DNA from: Hyphomonadaceae bacterium BL14 | GTDB lineage: Bacteria; Pseudomonadota; Alphaproteobacteria; Caulobacterales; Maricaulaceae | Reading direction: 5' to 3' | DNA length: 64,000 nt | Assembly: GCA_027627705.1 (NCBI GenBank) | Contig: CP091242.1 | Coordinates: 2,874,290-2,938,289 of the forward strand | Shown: piece after piece, positions 18,715-28,035 of the stretch | Layout of the letters: the number at the start of each line of letters is the position of its first letter | How positions within the stretch are numbered: the first letter of the stretch is position 1 | The notes under the pieces: generated by a model | Seen by the model: only the letters and a program-made list of their open reading frames with translations | Databases searched by the model: none | Told to the model about the DNA's origin: nothing | Program-made: the position numbers and the translations under genes

Positions 18715-18726
18715 GACAGGCCGGGC

Positions 18727-19227
18727 TCAGACGCGCCGGCCCCACAGATTGCGGATACGTTCGTCAGCTTCGCGGCCCAGATTGAACCAGGCCGTGCGGT
18801 CACGCGAGGCGTCGACCACCAGAAGCTTCTCCTCGCGGGCCAGCAGATGGCTCAGCTCATTGCGCAGATGGGAGGCGCTGGATGCGCCACGCAGGATCCA
18901 GACGCCCGGCGTGATCGGCTCGACATCGCCGTGGTCTGCCAGTGCAGCTTCGAAACCGGCCGTGCTGGCCTGGGCCAGCTCGGCGACAATGATGAAATTG
19001 GCGGTGCGCGCATCGGCAGGTGCCGGGCGCTTTTCGCCCGGGCTGCGCCGGGCTTCATCCAGCCAGGTCTTCAGCTGGGCGATTTCCTGGGCGGATTTGA
19101 ACCCATCCTCGCGCCGGTCAGACACCGATGAGTGCGCAGCGACGCGCCCCTCGCCGATGAAGGCGCGCATCTGGGCGCCGGTATAGGGGCCGTAGACACG
19201 GCCTTCGACTTTAACAAACCAGGACAT
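18727..19227 (-). CDS. GYF_2 (DUF4339)-domain protein
   Basis: About 166 residues. The first 50 match the GYF_2 pattern: MSWFVKVEGRVYGPYTGAQM, then GEGRVAAHSSVSDRREDGFKSA, a small fold usually used for protein contacts. The C-terminal half (about 85-166) is an unassigned alpha/beta domain (TANFIIVAELAQASTAGFEA, EKLLVVDASRDRTAWFNLG). I chose the ATG at 19227 because the domain begins there; an upstream in-frame start at 19251 adds eight residues. No signal peptide or membrane helix is present, so it is probably cytoplasmic. Function unknown. Confidence 0.7.
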   Translation of the reverse strand: MSWFVKVEGRVYGPYTGAQMRAFIGEGRVAAHSSVSDRREDGFKSAQEIAQLKTWLDEARRSPGEKRPAPADARTANFIIVAELAQASTAGFEAALADHGDVEPITPGVWILRGASSASHLRNELSHLLAREEKLLVVDASRDRTAWFNLGREADERIRNLWGRRV

Positions 19228-19369
19228 GATGATTCCGTCGTCGCGCGGCATTGCTTCAACCTCCCGGCCCTCGATCTCTCAGATGGGCCAGCTTCACCTC
19301 CATTAGAGGCAAGATTCAGGCCGCTCCTGATATATGGGTGCCATGCGTGACGTCTGCATGCGCCGAGGG

Positions 19370-20011
19370 CTAGTTTTCAGCTGCCGGTTCGCCAGGAGCC
19401 GGCACATCCGGCGGCGGGTCAAACTGCACCGCAAAGCCGTTCTCCAGCCAGCGTGCCACCTGCCCTGTCATGCCGCCGACGCGCACCGTTTCCCCGATGC
19501 GCGGGCGCTCCAGACAGGCAAACCCGGCCCCTGTCACGGACACATCAAGGACATCGGCCTGGATCACCACGCCGTCACGCAGATAGACGCTGGCACGTCC
19601 CCGTCCGGGTTTGCGCGGCGCTGCGCGGTCTTCCTTGAGGCCGAGCCGCTCCATATTGAAACGCCAGGTGATGGCGTCGGCCAGCCGGTCGCGTTTGCGC
19701 TGGGTGACGGACAGGCGGGCGGCGAACCCGGTCTGGCCGGCGCGCACAACCTCGCCCTCGACCCGTCCCAGACCATCAAACAACATGACCACGCGCTCGC
19801 CGCGTTGAGGGGGCGTGGTGGTGGTCACGCGTACGCCGCCCGGCGACACGTCGACCAGCTTGCAAACGAACTCGCCCCGGCTGTGACACAGGGCCCGGCC
19901 GGGTATCGCCAGACGCACACGGCGATGCCGCCGGCGCTCTTCGGCGCCGCGTGCGGCTATCTTGATCTTGCGCCGGTCCAGCCGGCTGGTGATGTCAGTG
20001 ATCTGCGCCAT
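19370..20011 (-). CDS. Tandem PilZ-domain protein, candidate c-di-GMP receptor
   Basis: 213 residues. The first PilZ domain (about residues 22-105) carries the RxxxR box (RRHRRVR) and the D-x-S-x-x-G box (DVSPGGVRV), the two parts of the c-di-GMP binding site. A second PilZ-like domain (about 118-200) keeps DVSVTGAGF but its arginine box is less clear (KPGRGRASVYL). A single protein with one competent and one degenerate PilZ domain would be suited to sensing c-di-GMP and passing the signal to a partner. The PAS gene lies 62 bases upstream on the same strand, so the two may be co-transcribed. Confidence 0.8.
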   Translation of the reverse strand: MAQITDITSRLDRRKIKIAARGAEERRRHRRVRLAIPGRALCHSRGEFVCKLVDVSPGGVRVTTTTPPQRGERVVMLFDGLGRVEGEVVRAGQTGFAARLSVTQRKRDRLADAITWRFNMERLGLKEDRAAPRKPGRGRASVYLRDGVVIQADVLDVSVTGAGFACLERPRIGETVRVGGMTGQVARWLENGFAVQFDPPPDVPAPGEPAAEN

Positions 20012-20072
20012 GGCACGCCGCTGTGAAACATGGCGGCTAGTCTGGCGCGGCAGGGTTTAAGAATTCGCTATA

Positions 20073-20663
20073 TCAGCCGTCATTGGCCGCCAGCGCACGG
20101 CGCGGCGTGGTTTCGCGCGCGGCAAACAGCGACAGGCTCGGGTCGGGCAGACGTGCCGGATGCAGCAGTGCCAGCCGGTGGCGCACCACCGGACGCCCGC
20201 CCAGACGGCTGGCGTCCAGCGGCTGATACAGGCCCAGCGCCCGGTCCACCTGGCCTTCGGGACCGCGCAGCGGCAGCAGCGTCACCTCGACCGCGCAGGC
20301 GCGGCCATCCAGCGTAATGGCGTCAGCCACGGCGCTTGCGGGTGCGGGCGCGCCCAGCGCGCCCTCGAGCAGGGCGCTCATCATGGGGCGGTCCTGACCG
20401 GTCCACAGGCTGAGGAAATTCTGATCGCGAAACTCGCGCTGGTGCAGACGGCACAGACCGGTCCCGGCGAGCCGGAAGACATGGTGGTCCTGATCCATGC
20501 GGCGCAACAGGAAGAGGTGCGACAACAACCCGCCCAGATCCTGAGGCGCGATGTCGGCGCGCGCCGGCGCCGAGCCGCCGCGCCGCCGGGCATCCCAATA
20601 GGCATGCAGAGTTCTTGAATTGGGATGCCGCACGTACCCGCGTCCTTCTATGATTCCGCTCAT
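20073..20663 (-). CDS. PAS-domain protein (PAS_5-type)
   Basis: About 196 residues, soluble. The pattern HPNSRTLHAYWDARRRGGSAPARADIAP, then LLRRMDQDHHVFRLAGTGLC, matches the short alphaproteobacterial PAS_5 family, in which a single PAS-like sensory domain stands alone without a kinase or cyclase. The end (about 145-196) is arginine-rich and probably disordered. The ATG at 20663 is chosen over a TTG at 20699. It lies upstream of the tandem PilZ gene on the same strand. The ligand and partner are unknown. Confidence 0.65.
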   Translation of the reverse strand: MSGIIEGRGYVRHPNSRTLHAYWDARRRGGSAPARADIAPQDLGGLLSHLFLLRRMDQDHHVFRLAGTGLCRLHQREFRDQNFLSLWTGQDRPMMSALLEGALGAPAPASAVADAITLDGRACAVEVTLLPLRGPEGQVDRALGLYQPLDASRLGGRPVVRHRLALLHPARLPDPSLSLFAARETTPRRALAANDG

Positions 20664-20938
20664 CGGCGGCAGGCCCGCTATGAAACGGCGCGGGTGCAAC
20701 CTTGCGGCCCCGTCTGCAAGCGCCTTGCCAGTCGCGGGCTGTGACGTGATTTCAAGGGTTTTGGCCCTGCCTTACTCCAGAGTCCGGCACCGCTGGCCTG
20801 GTCAGGCGGCTGAGGCGGTACCGGCCAGAGGCGGTGTGCCGGCCGGGTCGCCGGCCCGTCCGGGTGCGCGCACACCCCCGGTCACGCAAACCGGCCCCAC
20901 GCTTGCATGACGGGGAGAGAACAGATTCGGAGACCGTC

Positions 20939-21817
20939 ATGCGCGTATCATCCCGGCACGCCGCCCTGATCACCGCCGTTGCCGCCGGCGTCATCGCCGC
21001 CAGCGCCCCTGCCTGGTCGCTGACGCCCCCGTCGCCGCCGCCGCCGTCGCACCACCCGTGCTGCAGCCATCCGGGCGGCCCGATGATCAATCCTCCTTCG
21101 ATCCATATCGGAGGCCCGAACATTCATGTGCGCGGACCCAATATCCATGTCGGCATGCACAATTCGGTCAATGTGAACGTCAATGTCCAGGCCAGCGCCT
21201 CGGCCAGCGCGATCGCCACGGCGTCCGGCCGGGCCGGCGCGGGCGCTGGCGGGTCCACATTCGTTTATGCGGGCGGCGGCTATGTTGCCGGTGGAACCGC
21301 CCCGGGTGCCACAGCCCTGACGGGCCTGCGCCTGGCAGGCCTGACCGAGCGAGTCCATGAATCGCGCACCCGCATCCGCGAGGAATGGCGCCTGATCCGT
21401 GCGATCTGCATTGATGACCGCGGTGCGCCCCACCCGGCAGCCCGGCCTGATCCGTCCGAACGGGTGGACCCTGGCTTCGAGGGCGAACTGTTCCGCTGCG
21501 TTGCCGGTACCGCGCTGCAGGCGACGCTGGGCTGGCGCAATGACGGTGTGGACCTGTTCGAGGGCGGTGAAACCATCATGTGCGAGAAGGGCGAGGCCCT
21601 GCGCCATGGACCCGGCGGCGAGGTATTCTGCGCCCGCGAAACCCCGCAACGCGATTGTAACGAGCGCTCGCTTCTGCGCCTGCACGGTCCGGGCATGAAA
21701 ATGGTCTATATGCGTTGGGAAGAGCACTACAGCGAGACGGTGGAGCGCACCGGCATGGTCGCCGAGGCATCGTCGATGACCCTGATGCTGGATGGGGGTG
21801 TTGGCGGCTATCGCTGA
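20939..21817 (+). CDS. Secreted repeat protein of unknown function ahead of the Tad locus
   Basis: About 292 residues. The signal peptide (residues 1-26, ending SAPAWS) is followed by a proline run and a His/Cys patch (PPPPSHHPCCSHPGG). Then come short beta-prone repeats (SIHIGGPNIHVRGPNIHVG, then NSVNVNVNVQASASASA) and a glycine-rich stretch (about 95-120). The C-terminal half (about 130-292) is a cysteine-containing globular region without a family I recognise. The ATG at 20939 has a good ribosome site (CGGAG) and sits exactly at the signal peptide. The gene precedes the cpa operon on the same strand with 171 bases between, in the place where pilin or prepilin-peptidase genes often lie, but it does not resemble either. 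It may be a cell-surface protein. Confidence 0.7.
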   Translation: MRVSSRHAALITAVAAGVIAASAPAWSLTPPSPPPPSHHPCCSHPGGPMINPPSIHIGGPNIHVRGPNIHVGMHNSVNVNVNVQASASASAIATASGRAGAGAGGSTFVYAGGGYVAGGTAPGATALTGLRLAGLTERVHESRTRIREEWRLIRAICIDDRGAPHPAARPDPSERVDPGFEGELFRCVAGTALQATLGWRNDGVDLFEGGETIMCEKGEALRHGPGGEVFCARETPQRDCNERSLLRLHGPGMKMVYMRWEEHYSETVERTGMVAEASSMTLMLDGGVGGYR

Positions 21818-21853
21818 CGCCTGACTCCTGACGCCTCAGCAAGGCCAGACGGG

Positions 21854-21873
21854 CAGGCGGTGTAAACCGCCTG
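21854..21873 (+). terminator. Stem-loop between the secreted-protein gene and cpaB
   Basis: CAGGCGGT at 21854-21861 and ACCGCCTG at 21866-21873 form a perfect 8-bp stem with a GTAA loop, 37 bases after the preceding stop codon. There is no U-run after it, so it is either a weak terminator or an mRNA-end stabiliser. Confidence 0.4.
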
Positions 21874-21901
21874 TTCACCCTGCGTGCGATCAGCTGAAGC
21901 A

Positions 21902-21916
21902 TTAACCCGGCCTTGA
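21902..21916. promoter_or_regulatory. CtrA-like box ahead of the cpa operon
   Basis: TTAA, seven bases, TTGA: seven of eight positions of the CtrA consensus, 72 bases before the cpaB start. In Caulobacter the pilus genes belong to the CtrA regulon, so the position makes sense, but the match is only to a short motif. Confidence 0.4.
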
Positions 21917-21988
21917 GGTTTTCGCGGTCACATCAGCCCCGAGGTGCGCCTTTGCGCGCGCCGGACGTCTGAAGGGGCCCTGACCGCT

Positions 21989-22795
21989 ATGAATGCTGTG
22001 CGTCTGATCGTGCTCGCCGTCGCCGGGTTCGCTGCCATCGGCGCGGCCCTGCTGGTGCGCGGGGCCATGCAGCCTCCTCCCGCCGTCCAGGTATCCGACG
22101 AAGCCGCCCCTGTCGTGGCACCCGAGCCCGTCACTGCGCGTGTGCTGGTCGCCGCCCGGGATATCGCCGCAGGCGAGCGCGTCAGCGCCGGCGCGTTCCG
22201 CTGGGCGCACTGGCCGGACGAAGCGGTGATTGCCGGCTATCTGGTGCAATCGCGTCATGCTGATGCCGTGGAGCGCCTGTCCGGTGCCGTGGCGCGTACC
22301 GCCATGGTGGCGGGCGAGCCGATTCTGGAGCCCCGCCTGGTCCAGCCTGGCCAGGCCGGCTTCATGGCTGCCGTCATCGAGCCGGGTATGCGCGCGGTCG
22401 CCGTGCCGATTTCTGCGCGTTCGGGCGCGGGCGGTTTTATCCTGCCCAATGACCGGGTGGACATCCTGCTGACCCTGCCGGCCAACGAGAATTTCGCCAC
22501 GCGCAGCGTGGTGGAGAATGTCCGCGTTCTGGCCATCGACCAGAGCCATGACGAAGCGCGCGAAGGCGCCGTGGTGGGCACGACTGCAACGCTGGAGCTG
22601 AGCCCGTCCCAGGCCCGCGCGGTATCCATGGCGGTGGCGTCTGGCACCGTGTCGCTGGCCCTGCGCTCGGTGGCCGATACCGAAGGGGGCGCGCGCCTGC
22701 CTGATGGCGCGGACGAAGCCGGGACGGCCCGCGTGGTCCGCGTGTTCCGCTATGGCGAAGAGCAGCGCGTTGCGCTGGGAGGCGGCGCGCCATGA
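21989..22795 (+). CDS. cpaB: CpaB/RcpC, Tad pilus assembly protein
   Basis: About 268 residues. An N-terminal membrane helix (about residues 4-24, LIVLAVAGFAAIGAALLVRG) is followed by a SAF domain (about 45-110: VLVAARDIAAGERVSAGAFRWAHWP) and a C-terminal RcpC-type beta domain (PISARSGAGGFILPNDRVDILLT). CpaB works in the periplasm next to the secretin, where the SAF domain is thought to touch peptidoglycan or glycans. The ATG at 21989 has the upstream site GAAGGGG. Its stop overlaps cpaC by four bases, making it the first gene of the Tad operon here. Confidence 0.92.
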   Translation: MNAVRLIVLAVAGFAAIGAALLVRGAMQPPPAVQVSDEAAPVVAPEPVTARVLVAARDIAAGERVSAGAFRWAHWPDEAVIAGYLVQSRHADAVERLSGAVARTAMVAGEPILEPRLVQPGQAGFMAAVIEPGMRAVAVPISARSGAGGFILPNDRVDILLTLPANENFATRSVVENVRVLAIDQSHDEAREGAVVGTTATLELSPSQARAVSMAVASGTVSLALRSVADTEGGARLPDGADEAGTARVVRVFRYGEEQRVALGGGAP

Positions 22796-24276
22796 TGATC
22801 GCATTGGTCCGTAATCTCTGCCTGGCTGCCGCCGCTCTCACCGCCACGGTCTGTGGCGCGGCTGACGCCCAGCCTGATCTTGAGCGCACCAACACCATGC
22901 AGGTGGTGATCCGTGCGCCGGGCGAGGGCCGGGTGTCCGAGCGGCTGAACCTGCCTCTGGGCCAGGCCGCCATTCTGCATTTGCCGGTGGATACCGTCGA
23001 AGTGATGGTCGCCAATGATGCGGTCGCCGACGCCGTGGTGCGGACGCCGCGCCGGGCCCTGCTGCTGGGCCAGTCGGTGGGCCGTACGAATATCTTTTTC
23101 TTTGATGCTGACGGTCAGCTGATCCTCGATCTGGACGTGCGCGTGGAGCGCGACATGGACGGTTTGCGCGAGGCGCTGGCCCGCTTCGTGCCAGGCGCGC
23201 GCATCGAGGCGGAAAGCATGAATTCCAATATCGTGCTGTCGGGTGCCGTACCGTCCGCCGCGGCCGCCGATGCGGCCATGCAGGTGGCGCGCCGCTGGGC
23301 CGATGATCCCGAACAGGTGGTATCCTTCCTCGCCATCGAGGGCCGCGATCAGGTGATGCTGCGCGTGCGGATCGTGGAAATGCGCCGCACCATCGTACGC
23401 CAGCTGGGCGTCAATCTTTCGGGTGATCTGGCCACGGGCGGAAACACGCCCACGATCAACCGGATCAATACCGAGAATGCATTCGGCATTGCCGGGTCGG
23501 CGCTGGGCGGGCTGACCGGCCAGATGGACCTGCTCAATGCGCTGGGGCCGGGCACGCGCCTGGGTGCCACCCTGAACGCGCTGGAACGCATCGGTCTGGT
23601 GCGCACGCTGGCCGAACCCAATATCACGGCAATTTCGGGTGAATCCGCGCAGTTTCTGGCAGGCGGGGAATTTCCCGTGCCGGTCGGGCGCGACCGCGAC
23701 GGCAATGTCACCATCGAGTTCAAGCCCTTCGGCGTTGGGCTGGGCTTTACGCCGGTCGTGCTGTCAGAGGGGCGCATCTCGCTGCGCATCTCCACCGAAG
23801 TGTCGGAACTGTCCAATGAGGGCGCCATCTCGCTGGGCGGGACGCCGCAATTTGACGGCCAGGGCAATGTTGTCGGCACGACGGGCGGGCTGACCATCCC
23901 GGCGCTCAGTGTCAATCGCACCCAGACCACGGTCGAGCTGCCCTCGGGTGGCAGTCTGGTGATCGCCGGCCTGATCCAGGAAGAAACCCGCCAAGCCATG
24001 GACTCGGTGCCCGGCATCGACCGCCTGCCGGTTCTGGGCGCGCTGTTCCGTTCGCGCGACTTCACCAATAACGAGACCGAGCTGGTCGTGCTGGTCACGC
24101 CCTATCTGGTCGACCCCGCCAATCCGGGCGCGCTGGAGGAGCCGGGCGAGGGCTTCGTGGCTGCCTCCATGGCGTCAAACATCGTGCTGGGCCGTCTCAA
24201 CCGTGTCTACGCCGCGCCTGGTGCGCGGGTGGAGGGGCGTGGCTGGACGGGCCCTGTCGGCTTTGTGCTGGAGTAA
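22792..24276 (+). CDS. cpaC: CpaC/RcpA, Tad pilus outer-membrane secretin
   Basis: 494 residues with a signal peptide (ending GAADAQ). The N-terminal region has the pilus-type secretin N0 and BON-like segments (about 35-170, including LLLGQSVGRTNIFFFDADGQ). The C-terminal secretin domain (about 240-430) has LAEPNITAISGESAQFLAGGEFPVPV and the closing VPGIDRLPVLGALFRSRDF motif. It forms the outer-membrane gate through which the Flp pilus passes. Translation is coupled to cpaB (ATGA overlap). Confidence 0.95.
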   Translation: MMIALVRNLCLAAAALTATVCGAADAQPDLERTNTMQVVIRAPGEGRVSERLNLPLGQAAILHLPVDTVEVMVANDAVADAVVRTPRRALLLGQSVGRTNIFFFDADGQLILDLDVRVERDMDGLREALARFVPGARIEAESMNSNIVLSGAVPSAAAADAAMQVARRWADDPEQVVSFLAIEGRDQVMLRVRIVEMRRTIVRQLGVNLSGDLATGGNTPTINRINTENAFGIAGSALGGLTGQMDLLNALGPGTRLGATLNALERIGLVRTLAEPNITAISGESAQFLAGGEFPVPVGRDRDGNVTIEFKPFGVGLGFTPVVLSEGRISLRISTEVSELSNEGAISLGGTPQFDGQGNVVGTTGGLTIPALSVNRTQTTVELPSGGSLVIAGLIQEETRQAMDSVPGIDRLPVLGALFRSRDFTNNETELVVLVTPYLVDPANPGALEEPGEGFVAASMASNIVLGRLNRVYAAPGARVEGRGWTGPVGFVLE

Positions 24277-24281
24277 TCGTG

Positions 24282-24941
24282 ATGGCTATCAAGCATCTGT
24301 GTCTGGCCCTGGCGGGTGCCGCGCTGTTGGCGGCCTGCTCGGCGCAAGGTGCACGCCCGCTGCCGCAAGCCACAGCTGCACCCGAAACGGTGCGCGTGGA
24401 GATGGCGTACGACATCCGTGATAACGGCCTGACCTGGCGTCAGCTCGATCTGATTGCGTCCGTGGCGGCCGAGTACAAGGCACGCGGCCATGGGCCGCTG
24501 GTGATTTCCTATCCCCAGGATTCTCACGGATCGGATGCGGCCATTGGCGTCATCGCCGATGCGCGTGCCCAGCTCTTCGCCCACGGTCTGGACTGGCGCG
24601 CCATTGGCGGCGGTGCCTATGACGCCGGCGGCCGCCCCGGAGCGCCGATCATTTTCTCGTTCAACCGCTACCGCGCAGTTGCGCCGGCCTGCGACCGCAG
24701 CTGGCCAGACCTGACCCATGCCCGCCCTGGCGAGGCCTGGCCGCAATTTGGCTGCGCCACCGCAACGAATCTGGCCGTCCAGGTGGCCGATCCGCGCGAT
24801 CTGCTGACGGCCGGGACGCTGGACCCGTCCGACGGCGCGCGCCGCGCCGCGGTTCTGGAGCGCTATCGTCAGGGCCTGCCGACATCCAGCCAGCGGACGG
24901 CGGATGAGAGCGGTACCGTGTCCACTGCCGTGGGCGATTAG
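24282..24941 (+). CDS. cpaD: CpaD, Tad pilus outer-membrane lipoprotein
   Basis: About 219 residues with a lipoprotein signal (ALLAACSAQ, Cys about residue 19). The body matches the CpaD family, with repeated short motifs such as ISYPQDSHGSDAAIGVIADAR and the C-terminal WPQFGCATATNLAVQVADPRDLL. CpaD is thought to help localise or stabilise the CpaC secretin. The ATG at 24282 directly follows a GTG at 24279 in the same frame, so either could be used. It lies five bases after cpaC. Confidence 0.9.
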   Translation: MAIKHLCLALAGAALLAACSAQGARPLPQATAAPETVRVEMAYDIRDNGLTWRQLDLIASVAAEYKARGHGPLVISYPQDSHGSDAAIGVIADARAQLFAHGLDWRAIGGGAYDAGGRPGAPIIFSFNRYRAVAPACDRSWPDLTHARPGEAWPQFGCATATNLAVQVADPRDLLTAGTLDPSDGARRAAVLERYRQGLPTSSQRTADESGTVSTAVGD

Positions 24942-24951
24942 GAGAGCGCAC

Positions 24952-26511
24952 ATGGCCAAACACGCAGACGCTTTCCAGGATGACAGCTTCGACGCCGAGG
25001 ACAGCTTCCTCGACGATGCAGCAATGACCTCGGACTCCGATCCGTTCCTCGACGCTTCCGCCATCGAGCGGCGCATGCTCGGCGAGCCCGAGCCGGCTGT
25101 TTCCCAGCCTGCGTTGGAGCCTGGCGGGCTGCGGCCGTTCGGTGCGCGCCTGGCCGAGGCCAACCTGGCACCGGAACCGGACTTCGCGCCTGCATACCCG
25201 TCCGCCAGCGCCGCGACCGCCCCGTCTGCCGCAGCCGCGCCGCGCCCCGTGGTGCCGTTGACGCCGGTGGACGGGCTGTACGGCGAAGTGGGCGGTGAAG
25301 ACGATGACGCGCTGGCCAACCAGCCCGTGCCGCGCATCGCCATCCAGGCCTTTTGCGAGCGGCCGGAGACCGGCCAGCTGATCCATCACGCCGGCGCAGA
25401 CCGGCGCCTGTCGCGCGCCCATCTGTCGGTGGAGCTGGGCGGGCTGGCTGCAGCTATCGAGCGTTTCCACGATGCCCAGACGCCCGAACTTCTGATCATC
25501 GAAACCGGTATGCGCGGGCGCGAACTGTTCGCTCAGCTCGAAGAACTGGCGGGTGTGTGCGACGCCGAGACCAAGGTGGTGATCATCGGCGCAGCCAATG
25601 ACATCACGCTGTACCGCGAGCTGATCCGGCGCGGCGTGAGCGAATATCTCGTGCCGCCCATGACGCCGCTGCACCTGATCAAGACAGTCTCCGGACTGTT
25701 TCTGGACCCGGACGCGCCGTTTGCCGGGCGCACGATGGCGTTCGTCGGTGCCAAGGGCGGGGTCGGGTCGTCGACCGTGGCGCACAACGTGTCCTGGCAC
25801 ATCACCGAATCGCTGCGCACCGACGCCGTGCTGGTCGATCTCGATCTGTCCTTCGGCACGGCCGGGCTCGACTTCAATCAGGACCCGGCCCAGACCATTG
25901 CCGAAGCGCTGGCCCAGCCGGACCGTCTGGATGACGCGCTGCTGGACCGGTTGCTGGTCAAATGCACCGAGCGCCTGTCGCTGTTCTCCGCCCCCGCCAC
26001 GCTGGAAAGCGACTGGGACTTTGACGCGGAAAGCTTCGATGTGGTGCTGGAGAAGGTGCGCCGACAGGCCCCCTTCATTGCCCTGGACGTGCCGCACGCG
26101 TGGAGCCCCTGGGTGCGCCGCACGATATTGTCCGCCGATCAGGTCGTGGTGACTGTAACCCCGGATCTCGCGTGTCTGCGCAATGCCAAGAACCTGTTCG
26201 ATCTGGTGCGTCAGGCGCGGCCCAATGACGAGCCGCCCAAGGTGGTGGTCAACATGGCGGGATGCCCGAAAAAGCCGGACATTCCGCTGAAAGACTTCGC
26301 CGATGCGCTGGGTGCCGCGCCGCTCCTGGTGCTGCCGTTTGACCCGGCGCTGTTCGGCAAGGCGGCCAATAACGGCCAGATGATCGCCGAGGTCGACGCC
26401 AAATCCCGGCCCGCTGAAGGTTTTGCTCATCTGGCGAGTGTTCTGGCCGGACGTGCTGCGCCGCCCGCAAGGCGCAAATCCCTGTTCGGCTCCCTGTTCT
26501 CGAAAGGCTGA
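24952..26511 (+). CDS. cpaE: CpaE/TadZ, Tad pilus localisation ATPase
   Basis: About 519 residues. An acidic, disordered N-terminus (about 1-110) is followed by a receiver-like atypical domain (about 120-240) and a ParA/MinD-type ATPase domain from about residue 262. The P-loop reads AKGGVGSST (about 267-275): the leading signature Lys is kept, but the usual second Lys of GGVGKT is Ser, as in other TadZ/CpaE proteins. Asp-containing motifs follow (VLVDLDLSFGTAGLDFNQ). TadZ/CpaE marks the pole or site of pilus assembly. The ATG at 24952 has an AGGAG site; 11 bases separate the stop from cpaF. Confidence 0.93.
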   Translation: MAKHADAFQDDSFDAEDSFLDDAAMTSDSDPFLDASAIERRMLGEPEPAVSQPALEPGGLRPFGARLAEANLAPEPDFAPAYPSASAATAPSAAAAPRPVVPLTPVDGLYGEVGGEDDDALANQPVPRIAIQAFCERPETGQLIHHAGADRRLSRAHLSVELGGLAAAIERFHDAQTPELLIIETGMRGRELFAQLEELAGVCDAETKVVIIGAANDITLYRELIRRGVSEYLVPPMTPLHLIKTVSGLFLDPDAPFAGRTMAFVGAKGGVGSSTVAHNVSWHITESLRTDAVLVDLDLSFGTAGLDFNQDPAQTIAEALAQPDRLDDALLDRLLVKCTERLSLFSAPATLESDWDFDAESFDVVLEKVRRQAPFIALDVPHAWSPWVRRTILSADQVVVTVTPDLACLRNAKNLFDLVRQARPNDEPPKVVVNMAGCPKKPDIPLKDFADALGAAPLLVLPFDPALFGKAANNGQMIAEVDAKSRPAEGFAHLASVLAGRAAPPARRKSLFGSLFSKG

Positions 26512-26522
26512 AAGCAGCTCTG

Positions 26523-28031
26523 ATGTTTGGCAAACGCCCGCCCGGTTCCCCTGATGGCTCGCGCACGTTCGGCGCGGCGCCTTCCGGTGCGCCCGAAGCG
26601 GCGAGCGTGGCCGTGCGCGAGCGGCCCAAACCGGCTGCGCCCCGGCCCGCCACCCCCGCTCCGGCACCAGCCCCTGCCTCGCGGTCTGCAGGCGAGATGA
26701 AAGCTGCGCCGGCCCGCCGCAAGGCGCAGGAGCCTGAACGCGTCGGTGCTGAGCGATCGGCGGAATATTATGCGATCAAGACCACAATCTTCAACGCGCT
26801 GATCGACACCATTGATCTGGGCCAGCTGTCGCGCCTGGACAATGAAACCGCGGCCGATGAAATCCGCGACATCGTCACCGAGATCATTTCGATCAAGAAC
26901 GTGGCGATGTCCATCGCCGAGCAGGAACAGCTCCTGCAGGACATCTGCAATGACGTTCTGGGCTATGGCCCGTTGGAACCGCTGCTGGCGCGCGACGACA
27001 TTGCCGACATCATGGTCAATGGTGCCGGCCACGTCTTCATTGAAGTCGAAGGGCGGGTGCGCAAGACCAATATCAAGTTCCGTGACAACGCCCAGCTGAT
27101 GAATATCTGTCAGCGCATCGTGTCCCAGGTGGGCCGGCGCGTGGATGAATCCAGCCCGATCTGCGACGCGCGCCTGGCCGATGGCAGCCGAGTCAACGTC
27201 ATCGCGCCGCCGCTGGCGCTGGACGGGCCGACCCTGACCATTCGCAAATTCAAGAAGGACAAGCTCAAGCTCTCCAATCTGGTGGGCTTCGGCTCCATCT
27301 CGCCGGAAGGCGCCCGGATTCTGGAGATCATCGGTGCCTGCCGGGCAAACGTGCTGATCTCCGGCGGTACCGGCTCGGGCAAGACGACGCTTCTCAACTG
27401 CCTCACCGGCTTCATCGGCGAGGACGAGCGCATCATCACCTGCGAAGACGCCGCCGAACTTCAGCTGCAGCAGCCCCATGTGGTGCGCCTGGAGACCCGC
27501 CCGCCCAATCTGGAGGGCTCGGGCCAGGTGACCATGCGCGATCTGGTCAAGAACTGCCTGCGCATGCGCCCCGAGCGCATCATCGTCGGCGAGGTGCGCG
27601 GCCCTGAAGCGTTCGATCTGTTGCAGGCCATGAATACCGGTCATGACGGCTCCATGGGCACGCTGCACGCCAACAGCCCGCGCGAGGGTCTGTCGCGGCT
27701 GGAGTCCATGATCACCATGGGCGGCTACAACCTGCCCACCAAAACCATCCGGGAGATGATCTCCGGCTCCATCGATGTGGTCATCCAGGCTGCGCGTCTG
27801 CGCGACGGGACGCGCAAGATCACGCACATCACCGAAGTGCTGGGCATGGAAGGCGATGTGATTATCACCCAGGACCTGTTCCTGTACGAAATCACCGGCG
27901 AGGACGCGGACGGCAATATTCTGGGCCGCCATGTCTCAACCGGCATTGCGCGTCCGAAATTCTGGGATCGCGCGCGTTATTTCGGGCTGGAGCAGGCGCT
28001 CGCCGAGGCGCTCGACGCGTCGGAGGCCTGA
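26523..28031 (+). CDS. cpaF: CpaF/TadA, Tad pilus motor ATPase
   Basis: 502 residues. A disordered Ala/Pro-rich start (about 1-75) is followed by a helical N-domain and the type II/IV secretion ATPase core. Visible motifs are Walker [10 protein letters not shown] (about residue 280), the Asp box ([21 protein letters not shown]), Walker B ([19 protein letters not shown]) and the His box ([11 protein letters not shown]). It powers extension and probably retraction of Flp pili. It lies between cpaE and tadB in the same operon. Confidence 0.96.
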   Translation: MFGKRPPGSPDGSRTFGAAPSGAPEAASVAVRERPKPAAPRPATPAPAPAPASRSAGEMKAAPARRKAQEPERVGAERSAEYYAIKTTIFNALIDTIDLGQLSRLDNETAADEIRDIVTEIISIKNVAMSIAEQEQLLQDICNDVLGYGPLEPLLARDDIADIMVNGAGHVFIEVEGRVRKTNIKFRDNAQLMNICQRIVSQVGRRVDESSPICDARLADGSRVNVIAPPLALDGPTLTIRKFKKDKLKLSNLVGFGSISPEGARILEIIGACRANVLISGGTGSGKTTLLNCLTGFIGEDERIITCEDAAELQLQQPHVVRLETRPPNLEGSGQVTMRDLVKNCLRMRPERIIVGEVRGPEAFDLLQAMNTGHDGSMGTLHANSPREGLSRLESMITMGGYNLPTKTIREMISGSIDVVIQAARLRDGTRKITHITEVLGMEGDVIITQDLFLYEITGEDADGNILGRHVSTGIARPKFWDRARYFGLEQALAEALDASEA

Positions 28032-28035
28032 CGCC

